Source of the DNA: Bacteroidales bacterium
GTDB taxonomy: Bacteria; Bacteroidota; Bacteroidia; Bacteroidales; UBA932
DNA: 64,000 bases
Direction: 5' to 3'
NCBI GenBank assembly: GCA_017617475.1
Contig: JAFZWC010000057.1
Location: 1-64,000 of the forward strand
Numbering within the stretch: position 1 is the first letter of the stretch; the number at the start of each line of letters is the position of its first letter. The translations under genes were made by a program, and so were the position numbers. The notes under the pieces were generated by a model. That model was not told where the DNA came from and searched no databases. It was given only the letters and a program-made list of their open reading frames with translations. Of this stretch, positions 53,423 to 63,024 are shown piece by piece.

Positions 53423-54274
53423 TTATTTCTTCTTGGGAAGGATGTAGCGGACATAGCCCACCTGAATGCCCGTGGCGTCTATATTACGGGCAATGGAGAA
53501 CCTGTCCATCTTGGCCGATCCGCCCGTGGCCTTGCCGCCCTCGGCGTCTTTGGTCGTCCAGTATTTATTCTGATGACTGTGCTGCCAGCCAACCCCTACA
53601 ATGGGAATGCTCAGGGTGAGTACGCTGTTGTCTTTGAGTCTCACGGCCAGGCCGCCGGCAACGTCTAAGCCCAGGGAAATGGTGCCTGAAACACGGTGCT
53701 TCTTCACCTCGCCTCCGTCCTTGGGGATGGGGTGGGAATAGGTGACGCCATAAGCGCCAAATAACCGGCCTTCGGCAAACACACCCAGCATCTTGCTGCC
53801 GAACAGGGACTTGTAGCGGCGGGCCGTGAAGCCGGCGCCCACCTTGTGATGCAGCATGTGCCGGTTGGAAAGTTGAATGTTGAGGTCCTCGTCATCGGAG
53901 CCCAGGATATCACGGAAATCCAGTTTTATGTTGGTATCTATCAGGTATCCGTTGTAATTGAGGCTGACGCCCAGGGAGAGGTCGTCGGCCACAAACCAGG
54001 AATAGCTGGGTGCCACACTCCAAGTCTGAAGGCGGCCTTCTCCTATATTCAGGAGCGACAGGATGGAATAACCGTCTCCGGGCTTTTCCCCGTCTACGTT
54101 GAAAAGCCGGTAGGAACCGCTGATGCCAAAGGAATTGCCCCCCTTGGCCAGGAAAGCGGCATAATCGGGATTGTCGGGGTCCGTGAAGCGGCTCAGGGCC
54201 TTGTCAATGGGATTATTCTGTGCGAAGGCCGACAGGGGCAGCAGTAAGAGGGTTATCAGTAATAGTTTTTTCAT
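53423..54274 (-). CDS. Outer-membrane beta-barrel protein of unknown function
   Basis: 283 residues from the ATG at 54274, opening the signal peptide MKKLLLITLLLLPLSAFAQ. The mature part is a series of amphipathic strands (DDLSLGVSLNYNGYLIDTNI, RLFGAYGVTYSHPIPK, NSVLTLSIPIVGVGWQHSHQ) ending VGYVRYILPKKK. I do not recognise a family. First gene of the GH2-phoA operon (13 nt gap). It may be a porin or scaffold. Confidence 0.75.
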   Translation of the reverse strand: MKKLLLITLLLLPLSAFAQNNPIDKALSRFTDPDNPDYAAFLAKGGNSFGISGSYRLFNVDGEKPGDGYSILSLLNIGEGRLQTWSVAPSYSWFVADDLSLGVSLNYNGYLIDTNIKLDFRDILGSDDEDLNIQLSNRHMLHHKVGAGFTARRYKSLFGSKMLGVFAEGRLFGAYGVTYSHPIPKDGGEVKKHRVSGTISLGLDVAGGLAVRLKDNSVLTLSIPIVGVGWQHSHQNKYWTTKDAEGGKATGGSAKMDRFSIARNIDATGIQVGYVRYILPKKK

Positions 54275-54292
54275 GGTTGGTTTTTGTTTTCG

Positions 54293-54300
54293 CAAAGATA
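54293..54300 (-). promoter_or_regulatory. -7 box of the barrel-GH2-phoA operon
   Basis: Minus-strand TATCTTTG, 18 nt before the ATG at 54274. No TTG at standard spacing. The rest of the divergent intergenic region (54301-54483) shows TATATTCG at 54387-54394 as a weak candidate for the plus-strand acyltransferase. Confidence 0.5.
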
Positions 54301-54483
54301 AATAATTCTTTCCTCACTCTCACTGACAAAAAGCAGAATTTCAGGGACATCCTATAGGTTCGCAGTCATAGTTTATAAATAATGTGTATATTCGCATTCT
54401 TAAACACAAAGGAATAGTTTGAATGGATGCCTTCCGGATGGCCGGGAGCTGTGTCCCCGAGGCGCCTTTGATTGACTGGAGAG

Positions 54484-55803
54484 ATGGAAAAACTTACACT
54501 GGGTTACAGGCTTACCAAAGCCTATTTCCGTTTTGCAAGCGACGGAATCTTTTATCGCAAGCGTTACATTGTTGACGCCGACCATATTCCCCCGGAAGGA
54601 ACGCCCGTCCTGGTGGCCATGAACCACCAGAACACCTTTCATGACATCCTGGGTGTCCTGTTTGCCCGGAACGACCGCAAGATGCATTTCATCGCCAGGG
54701 CCGACGCTTTCGAGATCCATCCGCTCTTCCGCAAGTTCCTGCTCTGGGCGGGCGTGCTGCCGGCCTTCCGCATGCAGTACCAGGGCGAGGAGGCGCTGTC
54801 CAACAACTATGAGACCTTCCGCATTACGGAACAGAATCTGCTGGACGGACACACCGTGCTCATCTTCCCCGAGGCCGGCCACCAGAACAAGCGCTGGCTG
54901 GGAACCTTCTCCCTGGGATACCTGCGCATGGCCTTCGAGGCGGCGGCATCGGCCGGTTTTGAAAAAGAGATCTTCATCCTGCCGGCGGCCCATCACTATT
55001 CCAATTACCGCGGCCTGCGGGAGCAGACCTGGATCCGTTTCGGCACCCCCATCTCGCTGAAGCCCTGGTACGAAAGATACAAGGACAAGCCCCGTACCTG
55101 CCAGCGGGAGGTGAACGCGCTGGTCCGGGAGCAGATCCAGTCCATGATGCTGGATATCCGGGACCTGGAGCATTATAAGGAGATCGATTTCCTCCGCACC
55201 AGCGGCTTCGGAAAAGACTTCGCCCTTTCCCTGGGCAAAAAGCCGGACGTGCTTCCGGAAAAGCTGGAGGCCGATAAGGAACTGGTGAAGCGCCTGGCGG
55301 CCGGAGAGCCGGATTACGGGGCGGTGGAGACCTACCGGACGGCATTGGAAAAGGCCCGCTTCGAAGACGGGCAGGTGGCCGTCCGCCCCTCCTGGGGAAA
55401 GGTCGTCTGGAGCATTCTCCTGCTTGTCCTGACCCTCCCCTTGGCCGTTTTCTGCCTGTGGCCGGCCCTCCCCAACTGGTTCATCCCCCAGTATGCCAAC
55501 GACCATCTCAAAGACGACGACGGAATGTACCTGACGTCGTTCCAGATAGCCATCAATACCCTGGTCCTGATTCCGCTGGAGTTCCTTCTTACGTGGCTCG
55601 TTACCTGGTCGGCCTCCGGCTGCCTGGCCGGCCTCCTGTATGGACTCTCCCTCCCCTTCCTGTGCATCTTTGAGTGGTATTACGTGAAGCTCCTGAAACA
55701 GACCGTCCGGGACATCCGTTTCCTCTGCACGGACACCGTCCCGCTGCAAGAGCTTCGCCGTCAAGCCTTTAACCCTTTGAAAACCCTGATTTACCATGAG
55801 TAG
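54484..55803 (+). CDS. PlsC-like acyltransferase with C-terminal membrane region
   Basis: 439 residues from the ATG at 54484; a TTG at 54472 is the alternative. LPLAT blocks: NHQNTFHD (HX5D variant of the catalytic HX4D), FIARADAF, and IFPEAGHQNKRWL in the place of FPEGTRS. Two hydrophobic hairpins (about 305-325 and 355-405) follow. It moves an acyl chain onto a lysolipid-like acceptor. Its end overlaps the ACP gene by eight nt, and an MMPL exporter follows: the layout of Bacteroidota polyene- or lipid-export clusters. Confidence 0.85.
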   Translation: MEKLTLGYRLTKAYFRFASDGIFYRKRYIVDADHIPPEGTPVLVAMNHQNTFHDILGVLFARNDRKMHFIARADAFEIHPLFRKFLLWAGVLPAFRMQYQGEEALSNNYETFRITEQNLLDGHTVLIFPEAGHQNKRWLGTFSLGYLRMAFEAAASAGFEKEIFILPAAHHYSNYRGLREQTWIRFGTPISLKPWYERYKDKPRTCQREVNALVREQIQSMMLDIRDLEHYKEIDFLRTSGFGKDFALSLGKKPDVLPEKLEADKELVKRLAAGEPDYGAVETYRTALEKARFEDGQVAVRPSWGKVVWSILLLVLTLPLAVFCLWPALPNWFIPQYANDHLKDDDGMYLTSFQIAINTLVLIPLEFLLTWLVTWSASGCLAGLLYGLSLPFLCIFEWYYVKLLKQTVRDIRFLCTDTVPLQELRRQAFNPLKTLIYHE

Positions 55804-56017
55804 AGAAAGCCTTAACCTGGCTATTGCCGAAGAATTTGAAATTGAAGTGTCGGACATCACCCCCGACGCCCCCATCAAGGAGACCCTGGACCTGGACAGC
55901 CTGAGCCTGCTGGACCTGGTGGCCGTGGTGGAGGGCGAAACCGGAGTCAAGCTCAGCGGCACGGAAGCCGTCAAGCTGCTCACCTTCCAGGCTTTGTACG
56001 ATTATTTGGGCCTGTAA
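55796..56017 (+). CDS. Acyl carrier protein
   Basis: 73 residues, acidic, four-helix ACP pattern. The phosphopantetheine Ser is in LDLDSLSLLDLV (about residue 35). It is not the fatty-acid-synthase ACP by context: it lies between an acyltransferase and an MMPL exporter, overlapping the former by eight nt and three nt before the latter. It probably carries the acyl group used by that acyltransferase. Confidence 0.93.
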   Translation: MSRESLNLAIAEEFEIEVSDITPDAPIKETLDLDSLSLLDLVAVVEGETGVKLSGTEAVKLLTFQALYDYLGL

Positions 56018-56020
56018 TCC

Positions 56021-58399
56021 ATGACCGTAAAGCTATACCGCTATTTCTCCCGGCACAAAGCCCTGCTCTGGACACTGCTCGTGGCCAGCAGCGTGTTCTT
56101 TTTGTGCTTCGGACTCCGGATGGAGTATGTGGAAGACGTTTCTTCCCTGGTGCCCAATCCGGGCAAAGGAGACAGCGGTTTGGCTTTTAACTCCCTGAAG
56201 GTCAAGGATAAAATCTTCTTCCAGTTTCCATCGGCCACCCCGGATCAGGTGGACGCCTTCATGGAGGGCCTGCTCCAGAAAGACAGCACCATAGCCAATG
56301 TCCTTTACAAAGTGGAAAGCAGCGTGGCGCTGGATGCCCTGGACTTTGCCCTGGGACACCTTCCCTCTTTCGTGTCTCCGGACCGGTACGCGGCTTTCGA
56401 CGAAGCCCTTGCCCGGGCCGATGCCACCATGGACCGGAATTATGAGCTGCTGATGGAGGACGAAACGGGCCGGAACACCCAGATGATCATGATGGATCCG
56501 CTGGCGCTCCGGGAACAGATTCTGCCCCTGGAGGGCCTGGGGTCGGGTTTCACCTATAAGGACGGCCATCTTTACAGTGCGGAAGGCGGGACTCTCCTGG
56601 CCTTTTTGTCACCCACCTTTTCCTATCAGAACTCCAAGGCCAGCGAGGCTCTCTACCGGCACATCGAGGCCCAGATGGAAGAGAGCGGGATTGAGGTGCT
56701 GGTTCACGGCACCCCTGTGCGCAGCGTCTGGAACGCCCGCACCATCAAAAAGGACCTGACCACCACCATCGGCCTGTCTTTCCTTATTATCTTGCTGGTC
56801 CTTTGCCTGAGCTTCAAAAGCCTCAACATCGTGTGGCAGAATGTTTTGCCGGTGGGCTACGGGACGGCCTTCGCCTTGGCCGTGATGTACTGGATCAAGG
56901 GCAGCATGTCCCTGATGGCCTTCGGCATCTGCGCCGTGGTGCTGGGGGTGGCTATCAGTTACTGCCTGCACATCATCATCCACCACCGCTTCGTAGGGGA
57001 CATCGAGCAGCTGCTGCGGGACGAATCCAAACCCGTCTTCCTGGGCTGCCTCACCACCGTGGGCGCTTTCCTGGGTTTGCTCTTCACCAAGAGCGAACTG
57101 CTCCGGGACTTCGGTCTGTTTGCCACGCTGGCGCTGGTGGGGAGCACTTTCTTTACGCTGGTCTTCCTGCCTCACCTTCTGAAAGACGGAGATACGCGCC
57201 GCAACACGGCGGTGCTCAAGGTGGTGGACCGCATCAACAACACTCCCTATGACCGCACGCCCTGGTTCATCGGGACCCTGGTGCTGGTAATTGCGGTGGG
57301 GCTGGTGTTCTCCGGCCGGGTCCGCTTTGACAGCGACCTGCGCCACATTGGCTACGAGCCGGAACACTTCCAGGCGGCCATGAAGCGGTATAATATTGAG
57401 AATCAAGAAGGTAAAACCCAGCGGTACTACGCCGCCACGGGAGAGACCCTGGACCAGGCCCTGCAACAGCACAAGACCGTGCGCCGGGTCATCGATTCCC
57501 TGGAGGCCGAAGGATGCATCGGCCCTTCACGGGACCTGGTTTCCCTGCTGTTTGTCCCCGGAGAGGAGCAGGCCGCGCGCATTGACGGGTGGAACGCCTA
57601 CTGGACGCCCGAAAAAAAGGCGGAGGCCAGGATGGCCGTTGACCGTGCCGCCCGGCGCAAAGGCCTGGACCCCTCCCTCTTCGACCCCTTCTTCTCCCTG
57701 CTGGACCAGGAATATGAACCGGCGTCCCTGTATGAGGCCGGCATTGTCCCAGAGGGGCTGCTCTGCAATTTCATTGAACATTCGGCCGGCCGCTATCTGG
57801 TCTTCAGCCCGGTGCTCCTGGAAGAGGTGCAGCAGAAGAAAGTGGACGATACGCTAGCGCCGGTGGCCCTGGTGGTGGACCCCATGTATTATACCGGCAG
57901 CCTGGTGGAACTGACGCACCGGGACTTCAACGCGGCCCTCCTCATCAGTTCCCTGTTCGTGCTGCTGGTGCTGCTGGTGAGCTTCCGCAACGCGTGGGTG
58001 GCCCTTCTGGCGTTCCTGCCGATGGGTTTGAGCTGGTACGTGGTGCAGGGCTGGATGGCCATTTTCGGCCTGGAGTTCAACCTGCTCAACATCGTCATCT
58101 CCACGTTTGTCTTTGGAATCGGCGTAGACTATAGCATCTTTGTGATGCAGGGACTGCTGGCCGCAGCCCGCGGCCGGGACGACCGCCTGCTGCAGTATCA
58201 CAAGACGGCCATCTTCTTCTCGGCCTTCGTGCTGCTGGTGGTGATTCTGTCGCTGCTGCTGGCCCTTCATCCGGCCATCCGCTCCATAGGCTGGTGCTCC
58301 TTCATAGGCATGGGCTCCACCATCCTCATTACCTATACGCTGCAGCCGCTCCTGTTCCGCCTGATGCTTCGCCTCAGAACTTCCATCGGGCGCCGATGA
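56021..58399 (+). CDS. MMPL/RND-superfamily lipid exporter
   Basis: 792 residues with two repeats of a helix, a large periplasmic domain and five or six helices: TM1 LLWTLLVASSVFFLCFGL, cluster GLSFLIILLVLCLSF to FFTLVFLPHL, then TM7 and the second cluster ALLISSLFVLLVLLVSF to IGWCSFIGMGSTILITYTLQ. Proton-relay residues are suggested by FGIGVDYSIFVMQG. It probably exports the product of the neighbouring acyltransferase/ACP. Its last 26 nt overlap the convergent barrel gene. A decayed related C-terminus lies at 63144-63263. Confidence 0.9.
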   Translation: MTVKLYRYFSRHKALLWTLLVASSVFFLCFGLRMEYVEDVSSLVPNPGKGDSGLAFNSLKVKDKIFFQFPSATPDQVDAFMEGLLQKDSTIANVLYKVESSVALDALDFALGHLPSFVSPDRYAAFDEALARADATMDRNYELLMEDETGRNTQMIMMDPLALREQILPLEGLGSGFTYKDGHLYSAEGGTLLAFLSPTFSYQNSKASEALYRHIEAQMEESGIEVLVHGTPVRSVWNARTIKKDLTTTIGLSFLIILLVLCLSFKSLNIVWQNVLPVGYGTAFALAVMYWIKGSMSLMAFGICAVVLGVAISYCLHIIIHHRFVGDIEQLLRDESKPVFLGCLTTVGAFLGLLFTKSELLRDFGLFATLALVGSTFFTLVFLPHLLKDGDTRRNTAVLKVVDRINNTPYDRTPWFIGTLVLVIAVGLVFSGRVRFDSDLRHIGYEPEHFQAAMKRYNIENQEGKTQRYYAATGETLDQALQQHKTVRRVIDSLEAEGCIGPSRDLVSLLFVPGEEQAARIDGWNAYWTPEKKAEARMAVDRAARRKGLDPSLFDPFFSLLDQEYEPASLYEAGIVPEGLLCNFIEHSAGRYLVFSPVLLEEVQQKKVDDTLAPVALVVDPMYYTGSLVELTHRDFNAALLISSLFVLLVLLVSFRNAWVALLAFLPMGLSWYVVQGWMAIFGLEFNLLNIVISTFVFGIGVDYSIFVMQGLLAAARGRDDRLLQYHKTAIFFSAFVLLVVILSLLLALHPAIRSIGWCSFIGMGSTILITYTLQPLLFRLMLRLRTSIGRR

Positions 58400-60185
58400 T
58401 AAAGATGCGCCGGTTGCTGCGAACCTCCTCAATCCAGAATTCCTGCAGTTCTTCCGATTCGAAACTGGTCTCACGGGGCTGATCCAACAGGTCACGGGCC
58501 TGCAAATAGAGCGTGAATTTCTTGAAGTCTTTCTGAATACGGGCATTGAGCTCGCAGTACTGCTTGAATATGGTGAAGAAGGTGGCCACTTTACTCTGGT
58601 ACTTGGCGTCGGCCCCTATGCTCCAGCCCTTTCCCAAGTTGGCCGTCACGTCGGCATTCAGCTTCCAGTCGAAGGAGTCCTTGACCTTGTCGCTGTTCGT
58701 GGCCGTGCGGCGGGACTTGTTATACGTTATTCCCGCGTTGGCCACAATCACCTTTCCGTTCCAGCTGAACTTCTGGGCAAGCCCCACAGACTGGCTGTTG
58801 GAGGAGTTGAGCCAATGGAAAACTTTGTACTGGCGGCCGTCTATCTCCTCGTTGGTCCAGGTTTGGTCAATCTCGTTGGCCACGTGGGAATACGTAACGG
58901 AAGACTTGGAAGTGAAGCGTTTATACTTAAACTCATATTCCAAACCCACCCGCGCTGTGGTGGGGGAAAGAAGATCTTCGTTACCTCTGTACAACTGGTC
59001 CAGATAACCGGCCGAGCGGTCGTACCAGCAGATTTTGATGTAATCCGGGTGGGCGACGCTAAGCTGATTGGTGAGATTGAGGGTGTGACTGGGGGAGATG
59101 GTCCATTTTACATTGGCCTTTCCCACCGGATACACGCCTTTGATTTTGAGGGGCTGCCAATGCTCGTCGTCGTTAAGACGGCGGCCGTAGATCTGGGCGG
59201 CGTAGTCGGCGTGGGCCTCTATGCTTTTCCACTTGAAATCGGCCACCAGATAGGGCTCGGCCCTTAAACTCAGGAAATTGAAGGTTTCCCTGAGGCGCGT
59301 GGAATCCTTCCACGCCCCTGCGTCTGTGCCGTCTGCCCTCAAATTAATGCGGGTGGCGCCACTGTTCTCATCATTGGTTTGCTTGGTAGAGAGGCGCGCG
59401 CCGGGGGTCAGTTTCAGTTTGACGGCCTGGTCCAGGATGGTCCTCTGCAGGTGGATGTCCCCGTCCAGATTGACATCCAGGCCGTGGGGCGTAATGCGGT
59501 ATTTCCAGGCATAACCCTGAACGTCCTCTATGTCCACGGCCGTTCCTCCTTCCATATCCCCTTCTCCCGCCTTTAAAACAGTCCAGGTGTTCACCCTGCG
59601 GTTGCCGATGACCTGGAAAGACAGGGAACTCTGAAGGATGCTGCGCCCGCCGTCAAAGCTCCGGTGGGTCCGGACTCCGGATTCCACCTTGTGCTCGTCC
59701 ATAACAGGCTCCTCGTAGTAGTAGGAGAACTTGTCCACGTCCTCCAAGCTTCCGTCAACATTGATGGAATGGTTGCTGGCCCTGTCGTTCTTATACTGGT
59801 ACAGGATCCAGGCCGAATAGTTCCGGTCGGGGGAAGGGAGCCAGGCAAAGTCCGACTTGATGCTGGTGGTAAGGGGCTGGGTACTAGCCGCCTTGTAAAC
59901 AATGCCCACCCTTTCTGTCTTGTACGATAAGCGGGAGTTGTCCGTGGTGTTGGGCTCCCATTTTCCTTCCAGGCGGGTGCCCCAGCGGAACTTTTCCGTC
60001 TTGTAGTTCAGTTGGAAAACGCCTTGCGTGAGCCCGTGCATCATGGGCTCTTCGTCATTAACCAAACTTCCCTCCATGCCACCCAGACCGACCGATAAAT
60101 CCACACTGCCGGACCACTGCGCCCTCAACGGAAGGGAGCACAGCAGCAGGGCCAGGCCCAGGAACAGACCGGGAATCTTACGCAT
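58374..60185 (-). CDS. Outer-membrane beta-barrel protein
   Basis: 603 residues with signal peptide (MRKIPGLFLGLALLLCSLPLRAQ) and many barrel strands (KFRWGTRLEGKWEPNTTDNS, YSAWILYQYKND, RVGLEYEFKYKRFTSKSSVT), ending IFIIGARWKF with a terminal Phe. No plug or TonB box is visible, so it resembles the barrel-only TonB-receptor-like family. It is two nt after the MscS gene and probably in its operon; its 3' end overlaps the exporter gene. Function unknown. Confidence 0.78.
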   Translation of the reverse strand: MRKIPGLFLGLALLLCSLPLRAQWSGSVDLSVGLGGMEGSLVNDEEPMMHGLTQGVFQLNYKTEKFRWGTRLEGKWEPNTTDNSRLSYKTERVGIVYKAASTQPLTTSIKSDFAWLPSPDRNYSAWILYQYKNDRASNHSINVDGSLEDVDKFSYYYEEPVMDEHKVESGVRTHRSFDGGRSILQSSLSFQVIGNRRVNTWTVLKAGEGDMEGGTAVDIEDVQGYAWKYRITPHGLDVNLDGDIHLQRTILDQAVKLKLTPGARLSTKQTNDENSGATRINLRADGTDAGAWKDSTRLRETFNFLSLRAEPYLVADFKWKSIEAHADYAAQIYGRRLNDDEHWQPLKIKGVYPVGKANVKWTISPSHTLNLTNQLSVAHPDYIKICWYDRSAGYLDQLYRGNEDLLSPTTARVGLEYEFKYKRFTSKSSVTYSHVANEIDQTWTNEEIDGRQYKVFHWLNSSNSQSVGLAQKFSWNGKVIVANAGITYNKSRRTATNSDKVKDSFDWKLNADVTANLGKGWSIGADAKYQSKVATFFTIFKQYCELNARIQKDFKKFTLYLQARDLLDQPRETSFESEELQEFWIEEVRSNRRIFIIGARWKF

Positions 60186-60187
60186 CC

Positions 60188-62890
60188 TTACTTTTCATCG
60201 GCAATCATATGCACATCGCGCTGCGGGAACGGGATGGTGATGCCGTTCTCGGCCAGGATCTTATAAATGAGCTCCCGGCATCTGTACCGGAACTCAATTT
60301 GCTCCGGCACAAGCACCTGCTGTTTCACCGCCACATCCACGGAGCTGTCTCCAAAATTGTCAAAGCGGATTCTGATACCGTAATTGGGGTCAATGATATC
60401 ACGGCCAAAGGCATCTTTTGTCTTGAGTGCCTCCAGGCCTTTCTCCAGCGCATCCCGCAACTTTTGGAAGTCGGTGCCGTATGCAACGCCCACCCTTATC
60501 ACAGTCATCTCGTATGCATTGTTACGGGTGAGGTTGGTGAAGCTCTTAGCAAACAGGGAAGAGTTCAGGAAGGCCACCTGGGTACTGTCGATGGTTTCCA
60601 CCAGGGTGGTCTGGTAACTGATATCCGTCACTTTACCGCGCACGCCGTCGCACTCGATCCAGTCGCCCACCCTCAGGCGGCCGCCCATAAGCTGGATACC
60701 GTAAATGAAGTTGTTGAGGATATCCTTGAGGGCCAGACCGATACCGGCCGACAAACCACCCGCGATGAGTCCCAGCGATCCGGTAGGAATCTTCAATTCG
60801 GCAACCACCACCACGGCATAAGTCATCCACACCAGGACGGTGATGATGCTGTTGCCCAGGGCCAGATTGACCTCATTGGCCCGGATGGTCGTGCGGTTAT
60901 GCTTGCGCATAAAGGTGGTATAGCGGATAAAATGCCAGAGGGCGTGGATGGCCCGGTTGAAATAGCGGAGGGCCAGGAACAGGAAGGTCAGGTAAATGAT
61001 GCTCCTTCCGGAAATCCGGAGCGTTTCAAAACCATCCTTGTCCGTAAGCAGGACGAAGGGACGGCGGAAGATGGTTTCGTACAGGTCTTCAAAATCGAAG
61101 ATGTCCAGTGCCATGTGGAGGCATATGGGCAGGGAAACCAAAAGCATAGTCGGGATGGCCACGTCGCGGACAACGTCGTAGAACCAGGTGGCTCCGAAGA
61201 GCAGGGACTCGCGGTCTTCCCCTTTCACATAGGTGATGCGGCTGCGCAGGTTTTCTACCCGCTTGTCTAACCACCGCTCCTTGTATCGGCCCAACAGGTC
61301 TGCAACGCAGAAAATGGAGAGCAGGGCTGCCAACTGGAAGTACCACCACACCAGAATGAGCAGGGCTACGAAGGTGTAGCCTACGAACGAAGTGGCGAAG
61401 GCCAGGATGTAAATGCCCAGTGAAATCCATCCCAGGGTACTGTCAATACGCGTTGCCTTCCCGCTTTCCCCAATACTGAAAAGCAGTTGCCGCACCACGG
61501 CGAAGGCCAGGATGGGCGGGAATATGAAATTAATGAAGGAGTCCGGCACAAAACTGATGCGGCAGACAATGATAATGAGCGCAATGACGAAGGTCGGGAT
61601 ATACAACCGGAGGCTGTGGTGAATCTGATTAGGTTTCACACGCAGGATCATTGATCCCGTAATGGCAATGAGCAGCCAGAGGAAGGTGTTGATATGCTGT
61701 GCGCTCAATTGGACGTATTCGTTGCCGTGGACGCCAAAGCCCAGCACCAGGAAGTACAGGATGGTTCCTACCAGAACGGAGAACAGCGGCAGCTGTCCCA
61801 GGGGAAGGTGGCGTTTGATCTTTACTATACGGCTCAGCAACAGCAGGATAAGGAAGACCAACACCCAGAAGATGACCAGGGCGATCAACTGGATGGCGCT
61901 AATTAGCACCAGCATAGAATTGGCCCCTTTGCTGGAAAGGCCGGAGAACAGGTCCCCGTCCTCTTCTTCCCAGGTGTCGGTTGCCGGAGCCCCGGCCTGG
62001 GCGGCCAAAGAATCGGCCTGCTGGGGCTTGTCATCGCCCAATTCGGAAAAATCGTATTGTTCGTGAAGGTCAACCTTCACTCTGTCCCAATAAAAACCGG
62101 GGCTCTTCAAAATGTTCAGGAAGGAGGTCTGGCCATCTACGAAGACGTATCTCTGCAAATCGTTGTAGCGGGACAGGGCATAGTCGTAAGCCTCCTGCAT
62201 ACGCCAGTAGGCCGCCTGATAGTGCGTGCTGTCCGCCACCATCATTTCCCGGTTGTTGGCGTGGATTTTCAGCAGCTCGGAGGCATACCGGATACAGGTG
62301 TCGCGGTAAATCTCCCCTTCCGCATCCAGGACAAAGGGCGAGGACAGGGAGTCTTTGATGGCTATGCGAATCACTTCCCTTTCCAGCTTGGACGTGATGT
62401 CAAAGATCTCCTGCTCCAGGGAATCATCATAGTGGTACAGCAGGCTGTCCGGCACAATCTCTATCTCGATTTCCGTCATCACCGGAGGGAGCCGGCGAAG
62501 GGCCTCAATGAGGCGGGCATAGCGGTCAATCTCGATATCCAGTTCTCTGACTACACGGTCGTAAGGCTTTCTGTCCTTGTTGAAATGCCGACAGGCCGAT
62601 GTGACCTTGTTCAAGGCATAGGCCAGGTCAAAGGTCATATTCTGTTCCTGCGTATACAGAAGGATGGAAAGTTCGTTGGACGCCGTGATGACTTCCACCA
62701 TCCTCTTATGCTCACGCTCATAGTTCTTGTCGAACTGCTTCTGTTCCTCCGTGCGCTGGGCATAGACCATCTTCAGTTCGGAAGAGAGGTCCTTGAGTAC
62801 GTCACTAAGAGGCTGCCCATTCACCACCGACAGCAGCGGAATGGAAAAAACCAGGACGCCAAATACAATGGTCAGGAGTTTCTTTTTCAT
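60188..62890 (-). CDS. Large MscS-family mechanosensitive channel
   Basis: 900 residues. Signal peptide, then an extracytoplasmic coiled-coil part (about 30-300), about nine membrane helices (MLVLISAIQLIALVIFWVLV onward) and the MscS core: pore helix ITVLVWMTYAVVVVAELKIP / GGLSAGIGLALKDILNN, then the beta domain (GGRLRVGDWIECDGVRGKVT). Such long forms resemble MscK or YbiO and gate in response to osmotic stress. First gene of a unit with the barrel gene downstream. Confidence 0.92.
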   Translation of the reverse strand: MKKKLLTIVFGVLVFSIPLLSVVNGQPLSDVLKDLSSELKMVYAQRTEEQKQFDKNYEREHKRMVEVITASNELSILLYTQEQNMTFDLAYALNKVTSACRHFNKDRKPYDRVVRELDIEIDRYARLIEALRRLPPVMTEIEIEIVPDSLLYHYDDSLEQEIFDITSKLEREVIRIAIKDSLSSPFVLDAEGEIYRDTCIRYASELLKIHANNREMMVADSTHYQAAYWRMQEAYDYALSRYNDLQRYVFVDGQTSFLNILKSPGFYWDRVKVDLHEQYDFSELGDDKPQQADSLAAQAGAPATDTWEEEDGDLFSGLSSKGANSMLVLISAIQLIALVIFWVLVFLILLLLSRIVKIKRHLPLGQLPLFSVLVGTILYFLVLGFGVHGNEYVQLSAQHINTFLWLLIAITGSMILRVKPNQIHHSLRLYIPTFVIALIIIVCRISFVPDSFINFIFPPILAFAVVRQLLFSIGESGKATRIDSTLGWISLGIYILAFATSFVGYTFVALLILVWWYFQLAALLSIFCVADLLGRYKERWLDKRVENLRSRITYVKGEDRESLLFGATWFYDVVRDVAIPTMLLVSLPICLHMALDIFDFEDLYETIFRRPFVLLTDKDGFETLRISGRSIIYLTFLFLALRYFNRAIHALWHFIRYTTFMRKHNRTTIRANEVNLALGNSIITVLVWMTYAVVVVAELKIPTGSLGLIAGGLSAGIGLALKDILNNFIYGIQLMGGRLRVGDWIECDGVRGKVTDISYQTTLVETIDSTQVAFLNSSLFAKSFTNLTRNNAYEMTVIRVGVAYGTDFQKLRDALEKGLEALKTKDAFGRDIIDPNYGIRIRFDNFGDSSVDVAVKQQVLVPEQIEFRYRCRELIYKILAENGITIPFPQRDVHMIADEK

Positions 62891-62966
62891 ATGAAATATC
62901 CTTACTAAAGCGTGTAAAGATACATATTTTTTAATAATTCTATAACCCCGGCCGGGGAAACCACCC

Positions 62967-62997
62967 TTGTCTTTCTGGTTAAATTGTTGTATTTTTG
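62967..62997 (+). promoter_or_regulatory. Intact promoter in front of the aquaporin relic
   Basis: TTG 62967-62969, N20, TATTTTTG 62990-62997; 27 nt to the relic ATG at 63025. The promoter is well preserved although the gene behind it is broken. Confidence 0.65.
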
Positions 62998-63024
62998 AAT
63001 ATTGAAACCTTAAAACCTACGATT

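Noticed and set aside
54423..54575. 50-codon frame starting MDAFRMAGSCVPEAPLIDWRD, like the start of an AMP-dependent ligase
   Set aside because: Half of it overlaps the acyltransferase gene in another frame, and the most ligase-like residues come from that overlap; probably chance.
62946..62957. Palindrome CCCCGGCCGGGG upstream of the MscS gene and the aquaporin relic
   Set aside because: Short GC palindrome, single copy, not followed by a T-run; not enough to call an operator or terminator.
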